This document shows, in pieces, positions 1-5,392 of a stretch of DNA of 5,392 nt; the stretch's first letter is position 1; the number at the start of each line of letters is the position of its first letter. Origin of the DNA: Flavobacteriales bacterium UBA4660 (GTDB lineage Bacteria; Bacteroidota; Bacteroidia; Flavobacteriales_D; Sanyastnellaceae); NCBI GenBank assembly GCA_002405435.1, contig DHLU01000005.1, positions 7,826-13,217 of the forward strand, in the 5' to 3' direction. Below the pieces are notes generated by a model that was not told the origin of the DNA, searched no databases, and worked only from the letters and a program-made list of their open reading frames with translations. The position numbers and the translations under genes were made by a program.

Positions 1-2965
1 CCTGAGCGGCAACAACAACCATGTCTTCACCGAATTCGGAAGCCTGTTCCTGATGCCTGCCTATATTCCCGATGCCTTGAACGGATACCCCGCGCTCAGG
101 TTTGACGGCGATACGGACTACCTGCTTTTTCCTGAGATCACCGACGTCAGAACGGTGTTTTGGCTGGCCAGGGAAGATGCCGACGCAGGGTCATCGGTGC
201 AACGTTGCCTGCTGGGCCACGCCACGCAGTTTAATTTTCTGCGTGGTCCGGGCAAAACCATTTGGCATCCGCTGGTGACTGAAAATGTGCTCAACGGCAC
301 CACCCGGGTCAATTTTTCGTCGGTGTCTCCCACGACCACCACCTTACCCGATGACTATTTCCTGCTCTCGCTTGTCACCGCGGGCAATACTTCTGCATCG
401 TCCATTACACGCGACCGAAACATCTTCACCAACATCTGGAAAGGTGATTTTGTGGAACTGATCATTTACAACCAGCCCCTTGACCAGGCCCAGGTGCTGG
501 CCGTGGAAAACTACCTCGCTTCGCGCTATTCACCCGTTTTTTTCCCCATCCCCGATGTGGTGGTGGAATACGGTTTTTGCGATACTACCGTCTGCGCCCC
601 GGAGGGTTTTGCCGCCTATGCATGGAACGGCCAGCCGGGCGAAACCTGCCTCAGCATCGATGAGCCCGGTACTTACGTGCTTGAGGTAACTGACCGTTTC
701 GGCCGGATGTTGTCAGACACCATCGAGGTGGTGTTTCCCGGAGACATGGCCTCCGGGGATGACCTCTTCTGCAGTGATGAAGGATATGCCTGGGATACGG
801 GCCTGGATAGCGACCTCTATACCTTCCTCTGGAATACGGGGGCTTCCGGACCCGCTGAAGCTTTTGATGAATCAGGTGTCGCCTCGGTGCTGGTAACCGA
901 TACGGCCGGATGCAGCCTCACAGCCACCCGGATACTGCAGATGGATAGCTTTGCGGAGGTGGCCACGCTCGGACCCGATGTGGAACTCTGCGCCGGAAAT
1001 ACCCTTTCACTTGACGCGCCGGACTATACGCTCGGTACCATTGTCTGGAATACCGGTGCCGAAACCACACTCCTGCCCATTGAGGAGTCAGGTACCTACT
1101 GGGCTACCGCCTACGACACCAACGGCTGCATGGCGACCGATACGGTTGAAGTAGATGTCGTCGGCATCGCTCCGGAAATCGCCGTAACAGGCAACCAGGG
1201 CTGCGCAGGAACGCCCCTTGCCCTTGCCGGTGAGCTGATCGCAGGAACCGCCATCAGCGAGTGGAGTTGGGTGCTGGAAGGCAATGCGTTTGCGGGCCAG
1301 GACCTTGTCTATACCTATGGTACAGCAGGACAGTACGCGCTCACACTCTCGGCACTCGATGAAAATGGATGCGCCTCCACCATCTCAGTGCTGGCCTCTG
1401 TCTACGCCAATCCGGAATCCATCATTTCCTACCAGGCCGGATGCACCAACCAGGAGACCATGTTCAATAGCCTTTCGCAGCCGGGAGACGCCGGGATTGT
1501 AGAGACGAACTGGACCTTCCCGGGGTCTTCCAGCACGGCCACCGACCCCGTCGTGCTGCTTTCCACACCGGGCTTCAATGAGATTACCCTCACGGTCACC
1601 GACGCACTGGGCTGTAACGCAACGTCCGTCGCTTCTGTATTTATCAACGCGGCACCCGAAACCGACTTTGCATTCAATGGAATCTGTGAAGGCGCACTCA
1701 CCTTCTTTGATCAACAGGTGGATGACCTGCTCTCCGGACCCATTGCCACCTTCCAATGGGCATTTGGCGACGGCACGGGTTCGCTCGCACAAAATCCCTC
1801 GCACTTCTATCCTGATCCCGGCCTCTATGATGTGCAGCTTATAGCTGTGGCCACCACAGGTTGCCGCGATACCCTCATCCAGGAAGTCGCCATCCTGCCC
1901 GAACCTGCTGTTGACTTCCTGCTCGCCAACGCCTGCGTCGGCCAGCCTTACCAGGTGCAGGACTTCAGTGAAGCACCCGGAGACGAGATCGTGTCATGGT
2001 CTTGGACAGTGGATGGAGGCGCGCCGATTACGGAACCCGAACCGTCTTTCATTTTTTCAGAAACCGGCTGGCATACGGTCAGCCTGCTCATCACGACCGC
2101 TGCAGGTTGTGAGGGACAAACCAGCCAGATGATTTCCGCCTGGCCGCTGCCTTCACCAGCCTTTGCCTTCAACCCTCCGGTCGGACTTCCTCCGCTGGCA
2201 GTCACTTTCGACAACCTCAGTGAAGGAGCCACGGAATTTCAGTGGGACTTTGGCAATGGTGACGGAAGTTCCGCTTTCGAGCCGGCCTACACCTATATGG
2301 ATTCCGGCCAGTTCACCATTACCCTCGCAGCGGCCAATGCCTACGGATGCAGCGCGTCCTTTCAAGACCAGATCCTTATTGACCTTCCCGTACTCGACCT
2401 TGTGGTACCGGTAATGAATTCCACCTGGACATCCTCCGGATGGTCTGCCGGGCTCACGGTGGTCAACAATGGCAATGTGCCGGTCAATGATATTCGCTTC
2501 AGCTGGCGCAAGGGGAACGGATCGTGGGTGAGCGAATCGGCAACGGCAGCGCTCCAGCCGGGCGAGTCGATGCCCTATGCCTTTTTGTCGGCACAGGCCG
2601 CGGCAGCCAGCGATTTCGAATTTATCTGCGTTAGGGCAGATGCCATTGCATCGCCGTGGGTTGAGCGCTTGCCCCTCGACAACGAGCGCTGTGAGCCGGT
2701 TGAGCCGGAGTTGTTTCGCATCTTTCCTCCCTATGCCACCACGCCCGAAAACCTGAGGGTGGATCTCATCAGTCCGGCCGAGGGTACACTATATATAAAG
2801 GTGTGTGACCGCACCGGCAGGGTGCTCTGGGAGCGGGAAGGTAGTTTTGCCTCAGGATTTATCCGCCTCGACATTCCGGTATCGGAATGGGGAACGGGGA
2901 TTTACCTCGTTCAGGTGAGCCATGGTCCGTATCAGGGGGCCGTTCGTTTTTTTCAGGCCCCATAG
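1..2965 (+). CDS. Large multi-domain secreted/surface protein: LamG-like, Ig-like repeats, five PKD domains, CARDB-like domain, T9SS C-terminal sorting domain (5' partial)
   Basis: The frame is open from base 2, and the residues before the first internal Met (53) read like the start of a LamG domain (LSGNNNHVF), so the true start and signal peptide lie left of the window. Numbering from that Met: residues 1-161 are LamG/concanavalin-like, closing with the typical VENYLASRYS helix. About 169-372 are three short Ig-like repeats (W-N-x-G, then SGTY or a variant, then GC in the second and third). Five PKD domains start near 373, 454, 535, 618 and 700; the third and fifth carry classic W-x-FG-[DN]G cores. 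The first four have an early Cys plus the late GC, possibly a disulfide; the fifth lacks the early Cys. About 780-882 is CARDB-like. About 885-970 resembles a type A T9SS sorting domain (GTLYIKVCDRTGRVLWE, then GTGIYLVQV), with FPPYA in place of the usual PNPA. By family knowledge such proteins cross the outer membrane by T9SS and are anchored or released. No catalytic domain is visible, so adhesion or matrix binding is only inference. Confidence 0.9.
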   Translation, partial: LSGNNNHVFTEFGSLFLMPAYIPDALNGYPALRFDGDTDYLLFPEITDVRTVFWLAREDADAGSSVQRCLLGHATQFNFLRGPGKTIWHPLVTENVLNGTTRVNFSSVSPTTTTLPDDYFLLSLVTAGNTSASSITRDRNIFTNIWKGDFVELIIYNQPLDQAQVLAVENYLASRYSPVFFPIPDVVVEYGFCDTTVCAPEGFAAYAWNGQPGETCLSIDEPGTYVLEVTDRFGRMLSDTIEVVFPGDMASGDDLFCSDEGYAWDTGLDSDLYTFLWNTGASGPAEAFDESGVASVLVTDTAGCSLTATRILQMDSFAEVATLGPDVELCAGNTLSLDAPDYTLGTIVWNTGAETTLLPIEESGTYWATAYDTNGCMATDTVEVDVVGIAPEIAVTGNQGCAGTPLALAGELIAGTAISEWSWVLEGNAFAGQDLVYTYGTAGQYALTLSALDENGCASTISVLASVYANPESIISYQAGCTNQETMFNSLSQPGDAGIVETNWTFPGSSSTATDPVVLLSTPGFNEITLTVTDALGCNATSVASVFINAAPETDFAFNGICEGALTFFDQQVDDLLSGPIATFQWAFGDGTGSLAQNPSHFYPDPGLYDVQLIAVATTGCRDTLIQEVAILPEPAVDFLLANACVGQPYQVQDFSEAPGDEIVSWSWTVDGGAPITEPEPSFIFSETGWHTVSLLITTAAGCEGQTSQMISAWPLPSPAFAFNPPVGLPPLAVTFDNLSEGATEFQWDFGNGDGSSAFEPAYTYMDSGQFTITLAAANAYGCSASFQDQILIDLPVLDLVVPVMNSTWTSSGWSAGLTVVNNGNVPVNDIRFSWRKGNGSWVSESATAALQPGESMPYAFLSAQAAAASDFEFICVRADAIASPWVERLPLDNERCEPVEPELFRIFPPYATTPENLRVDLISPAEGTLYIKVCDRTGRVLWEREGSFASGFIRLDIPVSEWGTGIYLVQVSHGPYQGAVRFFQAP
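2705..2962 (+). other. T9SS type A-like C-terminal sorting domain (within the large PKD protein)
   Basis: The last 86 or so residues form a compact all-beta module with the order usual for T9SS sorting domains: a FP-P-containing entry strand, a G-T-L-Y-I-K-V strand, a D-x-x-G-R-V turn, and a final G-T-G-I-Y-L-V-Q-V strand followed by a short amphipathic end. The entry motif is FPPYATTPE rather than the common YPNPA, and the extreme C-terminus (RFFQAP) lacks the common lysine-rich ending. I call it type A-like from pattern. The rest of the protein (PKD and LamG modules) is typical of T9SS cargo, which supports the call. Confidence 0.75.
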
Positions 2966-2983
2966 CCCTGCAACCTTGACCTG

Positions 2984-3005
2984 AAATGTGATGCATATCA
3001 CCGCA
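2984..3005. promoter_or_regulatory. CRP/FNR-family operator-like palindrome upstream of the mbnP-like operon
   Basis: The core TGTGATGCATATCACC (2987-3002) is TGTGA-N6-TCAC followed by C, nine of ten positions of the classical CRP half-site pair. The left flank AAA extends the match, so AAATGTGAT and ATCAC are both present around a 4-bp centre. The axis lies between 2994 and 2995. A second inverted repeat overlaps it (TGATGC at 2989-2994 and GCATCA at 3003-3008). If transcription starts near 3035-3036, as the -7 box suggests, the axis falls near -41, the class II activator position. Which CRP/FNR-family protein would bind cannot be told from this window. Confidence 0.5.
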
Positions 3006-3023
3006 TCATGAACGTTTACCGAG

Positions 3024-3031
3024 TAAATTTG
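3024..3031 (+). promoter_or_regulatory. Candidate Bacteroidota -7 promoter element (TAAATTTG)
   Basis: TAAATTTG matches the Bacteroidota primary sigma-factor -7 consensus TAnnTTTG exactly. No TTG is found at the usual -33 spacing; the nearest upstream one (2976-2978) is about 45 bp away. The box ends only 4 bases before ATG 3036, so the transcript would begin at or next to the start codon, giving a leaderless or very short-leader mRNA. The missing -33 element together with the palindrome at about -41 would suit an activator-dependent promoter. An 8-bp match with four fixed T's could also be chance. Confidence 0.45.
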
Positions 3032-3035
3032 TCTT

Positions 3036-3812
3036 ATGGTCATGAACATAAAATATTTCGCTGGCATAGCCCTCGGCCTGGCGACTTTGCCCCTGGTATT
3101 CAGTTCCTGCACGGAAGATGCGGCCGACCGGGGTCCGGCCGCTGTGGTACTCGATTTCAATACCCGCTGGGATGGCGGTGATTTTCAGGTACAGGAAGTG
3201 TACACCGACCAGTTTGGCAACAGAATCCGCGTAGATAATTTCAAGAGTTATGTCAGCATGGTGAAACTGTTTCGCTCCGATGGGACTGAAGTGTTGCTTG
3301 AGGACTTCTACCTGATGGACTTTAAAAACGACAACCGGTACACCTTCGATGATGTGCCCGAAGGAACTTACAACGGGATGCAGTTTTACCTCGGTGTGCC
3401 GCCCGCATACAACAAAGACCAGGATCCTGCGCAATACCCGAGCAGCCATCCGCTGAGTGTGGCGGGTTCGCAGGGTATGTTCTGGCACTGGAATACCGGG
3501 TACATTTTCACAAAGTTTGAAGGAAAGGCCGATACCACCGGAACCGAAGGGGCTGATTTGTTGCACAGTTTTTCCTTTCACGTGGGAGACGATCCCTTCC
3601 TGAGGGTCTTTGAGTCATTTGATACACCCATCATTGTGGAGCGGGGCAAGACCACGACTGTGCATGCGAATATCCAGGTCGACCACATACTGGGCAACGG
3701 CGGAAGCGAGGGCATAGACCTGGCTACCGATGCCATCACCCATACCAGCGGCAACACAGAACTGGCTAAGAAGTTTATGGACAACTTCGTGGATGCCATA
3801 ACGTTGGAATGA
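3036..3812 (+). CDS. mbnP: MbnP-family copper-binding lipoprotein (partner of MauG/MbnH-type di-heme peroxidase)
   Basis: The 258-aa product starts with a lipoprotein signal peptide: K6, a hydrophobic stretch to F22, then FSSC with Cys25 as the lipidated residue, followed by acidic TED. The body fits the MbnP-like family: an N-terminal beta strand (AVVLDFNTRWDGGDF), an internal DVPEGTYNGMQFYLGV strand, then the signature SSHPLS (His138) and GMFWHWNTGY (Trp150, His151, Trp152, Tyr156), and later HSFSFHVG (His177, His182). In methanotroph MbnP, a tryptophan is oxidised to kynurenine by the di-heme enzyme MbnH, which creates a Cu(I) site; Trp150 or Trp152 are my candidates here. An in-frame second ATG at 3042 (Met3) would give an almost identical signal peptide and is an equally good start; no Shine-Dalgarno decides it. 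The stop overlaps the next gene by 4 bp (ATGA). The family call is confident; the exact role (copper acquisition, storage or sensing) is not known. Confidence 0.85.
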   Translation: MVMNIKYFAGIALGLATLPLVFSSCTEDAADRGPAAVVLDFNTRWDGGDFQVQEVYTDQFGNRIRVDNFKSYVSMVKLFRSDGTEVLLEDFYLMDFKNDNRYTFDDVPEGTYNGMQFYLGVPPAYNKDQDPAQYPSSHPLSVAGSQGMFWHWNTGYIFTKFEGKADTTGTEGADLLHSFSFHVGDDPFLRVFESFDTPIIVERGKTTTVHANIQVDHILGNGGSEGIDLATDAITHTSGNTELAKKFMDNFVDAITLE

Positions 3813-4837
3813 TGAGACGGGGCCGGCTGATGCTTGCCCTGGCTGCGTGCCTCGTTGCGTGCGGAGGCAGTGCGTTGCTGCAAGACGAAGCGGTCGGCAT
3901 CAAGATACCTGCGCATTTTCCCGCGATTGACTTTCCGGAAGACAATGCACCTACTCGGCTCCGGATCGAGCTCGGCAGACGCCTGTTTTACGATACCCGC
4001 CTCAGTGCCGACGGCAATACCTCCTGCGGCACTTGCCATGTACTCAGCGCAGCATTTACCGATGGGCGCAGGGTGAGCGAAGGCATGCAACACCACACGG
4101 GCAAACGCAACGCTCCGACCCTGGCGAACCTGGCCTGGATGCCGCGGTTTATGATGGAAGGCGGAGTGCCAACCCTGGAGTTGCAGGCATTGGCCCCCCT
4201 GCACGATACGCTTGAGATGGGATTCAATATGATGGAAGTGATTGAAAAACTCAAACATGATGAAGCGCTGACGGCCCTGGCCCGTGCGGCTTACGGCCGG
4301 GATACGCTCGATCCTTTCGTGATAACCCGCTCTCTTGCCGCATTTCAGCGCACCATGGTTTCGGGAGACAGCCGTTACGATCGCTACGCATTTGAAGGAA
4401 AAAAAGACCAACTCAGCGAGCAGGAACTCAGGGGCCTGGAACTATTTATATCTGAAAAAACCCGGTGTAGCGAATGCCACAGCGGCGTGTTTTTTACGGA
4501 TTTCGGGTTTCACAACATCGGATTGTATGAAGCGTATGCCGACCGCGGCCGGGAGCGGGTTACCTATGACAGCCTTGACATGGGCAAGTTCAAGACGCCT
4601 ACCCTGCGCAACATCGGTCTTACGTCTCCCTATATGCACGACGGTAGTATAGCATCGCTGGAGGAAGTCGTGGAGTTTTACAACGCAGGAGGCCGAAACC
4701 ATGTGAACAAGGATATGCGGATTCACCCGCTTGGACTTTCAGCGCAGGAAATGGAAGACCTGGTAGCATTTTTGAATGCGTTGACCGATTGGAATTTTGT
4801 ACAACGAACTGACCTTATGCCCTATGAAACGGAATAA
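3809..4837 (+). CDS. mbnH: MauG/MbnH-type di-heme cytochrome c peroxidase family lipoprotein
   Basis: The 342-aa product has a short lipoprotein signal (RRGRLMLALAA, then LVAC with Cys18). Two c-type heme sites are visible: C73-G-T-C-H77 and C220-S-E-C-H224. The usual family landmarks follow: NAPTLANLAW, LELQ (Gln126), P130, Glu136, the FTDFGFHNIG segment, and TPTLRNIGLTSPYMHDG leading to VVEFY. Tyr291 sits where MauG has its axial Tyr294, and where classical bacterial peroxidases have Met. Gln126 and Glu136 match MauG Gln103 and Glu113 by spacing. This favours MauG/MbnH-type protein oxidation over plain H2O2 removal. One oddity is that the inter-heme Trp of the FWDGR motif is Met116 (FMMEGG). 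The start ATG overlaps the stop of the MbnP-like gene, so translation is probably coupled, and MbnP is the likely substrate. A second in-frame ATG follows at 3812. The gene name rests on context and family and is not proven. Confidence 0.85.
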   Translation: MMRRGRLMLALAACLVACGGSALLQDEAVGIKIPAHFPAIDFPEDNAPTRLRIELGRRLFYDTRLSADGNTSCGTCHVLSAAFTDGRRVSEGMQHHTGKRNAPTLANLAWMPRFMMEGGVPTLELQALAPLHDTLEMGFNMMEVIEKLKHDEALTALARAAYGRDTLDPFVITRSLAAFQRTMVSGDSRYDRYAFEGKKDQLSEQELRGLELFISEKTRCSECHSGVFFTDFGFHNIGLYEAYADRGRERVTYDSLDMGKFKTPTLRNIGLTSPYMHDGSIASLEEVVEFYNAGGRNHVNKDMRIHPLGLSAQEMEDLVAFLNALTDWNFVQRTDLMPYETE

Positions 4838-5392
4838 CGGAACTCAAGCACAAAAGCACGTGTGGCAGCATGCCGCACCGGTGATGCTGTTCGCTCTGGT
4901 TACGGTCCTGTCGGCATGCAGCAGGGATGAAGAAGAGCCGGACCCTGCTCCCCCCTTTCAGGCCACACCCTATCAACTGGTCATTCCTCCTTTTTTTCCG
5001 CCTATGGACATTCCAGCCGACAACCCCCTCACAGTGGAGGGAATCGAACTGGGCAGGTACCTGTTTTGGGAGAAGAAACTTTCAGGCAACAATACCATGA
5101 GCTGTGGCACCTGCCACCTTCCCGAACACGGATTCGCTGACCCCAGCCAGTTCTCAACGGGCATTACCGGCGCGGTGGGTACCCGACAGGCGATGGCACT
5201 GGTCAACCTGGGCTGGGCCTATAACTATTTCTGGGATGGACGCATGATTACACTCGAGGAACAGGTCATCGACCCGGTTATCAATCCGATTGAAATGGCC
5301 GAGGACTGGGATGTGGCCCTGGCGGAACTTGCAGCCGACGAAAAATATCCGCCTCTCTTTGCCGCTGCATTCGGTACCCCTGAAATCACGCG
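4824..5392 (+). CDS. Second MauG-type di-heme cytochrome c peroxidase family lipoprotein (3' partial)
   Basis: The frame is open from ATG 4824 to the right edge (189 codons seen; about 350 would be usual for the family). Residues 20-31 are hydrophobic and end in LSAC with Cys32 as lipidation site, followed by the acidic stretch SRDEEEPD. The first heme site is C94-G-T-C-H98. YFWDGR places the inter-heme Trp at 137, with Gln147 in LEEQ and Glu157 in NPIEM, matching MauG Trp93, Gln103 and Glu113 by spacing. The second CxxCH and the axial Tyr/Met lie beyond the window. It is clearly a paralogue of the preceding gene: both share an IELGR-x-LF segment, a short S-CGTCH stretch and an N-L-x-W turn. 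It overlaps that gene by 14 bp. An internal ATG at 4884 would remove the basic n-region, so 4824 is preferred. Its substrate is unknown; it may act on the same MbnP, on another protein, or as a peroxidase. Confidence 0.85.
   Translation, partial: MKRNNGTQAQKHVWQHAAPVMLFALVTVLSACSRDEEEPDPAPPFQATPYQLVIPPFFPPMDIPADNPLTVEGIELGRYLFWEKKLSGNNTMSCGTCHLPEHGFADPSQFSTGITGAVGTRQAMALVNLGWAYNYFWDGRMITLEEQVIDPVINPIEMAEDWDVALAELAADEKYPPLFAAAFGTPEIT

Noticed and set aside
53..55. ATG at 53 as the true start of the large gene
   Set aside because: The frame is open to the window edge and the upstream codons read as the start of a LamG domain; no signal peptide follows this Met.
1385..1804. Minus-strand open frame (139 codons) inside the PKD region
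   Set aside because: It lies fully within the PKD-coding frame; the Arg- and Gly-rich translation has no domain and no start signal.
2951..2974. Possible terminator hairpin after the large gene (CAGG ... CCTG)
   Set aside because: The stem is only 4 bp and no U-tract follows; the T-run lies before it and inside the coding region.
2976..2978. TTG as a -33 promoter element for the mbnP-like operon
   Set aside because: It is about 45 bp upstream of the TAAATTTG box, far from the usual spacing of about 17-21 bp.
3006..3581. Minus-strand open frame (191 codons) antisense to the MbnP-like gene
   Set aside because: It overlaps almost the whole of a recognised gene, and its translation shows no family motif or plausible signal peptide.
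3578..4411. Long minus-strand open frame (277 codons) across the end of the MbnP-like gene and much of the first di-heme gene
   Set aside because: It is antisense to two strongly supported genes. Its translation is rich in His, Arg, Ser and Ala with no recognisable domain, as expected for an antisense shadow in GC-rich coding DNA.
3036..4837. The first di-heme gene as a classical CcpA-type H2O2 scavenger
   Set aside because: The axial Met position is Tyr291 and the gene is fused by overlap to an MbnP-like gene; both point to the MauG/MbnH type. A residual peroxidase activity cannot be excluded.

Overview
The window looks like a piece of a Bacteroidota chromosome with fairly high GC (about 55-58% by eye). 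A free-living, Saprospiria/Lewinella-like lineage is my guess, not a demonstration. Three things support the phylum: a giant multi-PKD secreted protein ending in a type IX secretion (T9SS) sorting domain, a TAnnTTTG-type -7 promoter element, and genes that start without Shine-Dalgarno sequences but carry Bacteroidota-style lipoprotein signals. All recognisable genes are on the + strand.

Layout. (1) Positions 1-2965 hold the 3' part of a large surface or secreted protein, already open at the left edge. It has a LamG/concanavalin-like domain, three short Ig-like 'WNTG...SGTY...GC' repeats, five PKD domains, a CARDB-like domain and a C-terminal T9SS sorting domain. (2) Positions 2966-3035 form a 70-bp intergenic region. 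It contains a near-consensus CRP/FNR-family palindrome (TGTGA-N6-TCACC) about 41 bp upstream of the start implied by a Bacteroidota -7 box (TAAATTTG). (3) Positions 3036-5392 hold a tightly packed operon: an MbnP-family copper-binding lipoprotein; a di-heme MauG/MbnH-type peroxidase lipoprotein (4-bp ATGA overlap); and a second di-heme peroxidase lipoprotein (14-bp overlap) that runs off the right edge.

How the genes may work together. In the characterised MbnP/MbnH pair of methanotrophs, the di-heme enzyme MbnH oxidises a tryptophan of MbnP to kynurenine, which creates a Cu(I) site. This operon encodes the same partners, with two enzymes for one MbnP-like protein and all three predicted to be lipid-anchored. 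The first enzyme keeps the MauG-type Tyr heme ligand, Gln and Glu, but has Met where the inter-heme Trp (the WDGR motif) is expected. The second enzyme keeps WDGR. The upstream T9SS adhesin-like gene shows no functional link to the operon.

The most interesting content is the mbnP-mbnH-mauG-like triplet, its possible class-II CRP/FNR-type promoter, and the divergence between the two peroxidases. No RNA genes, CRISPR arrays, insertion sequences or convincing terminators were found. Everything was read by eye; no database search or alignment was run.
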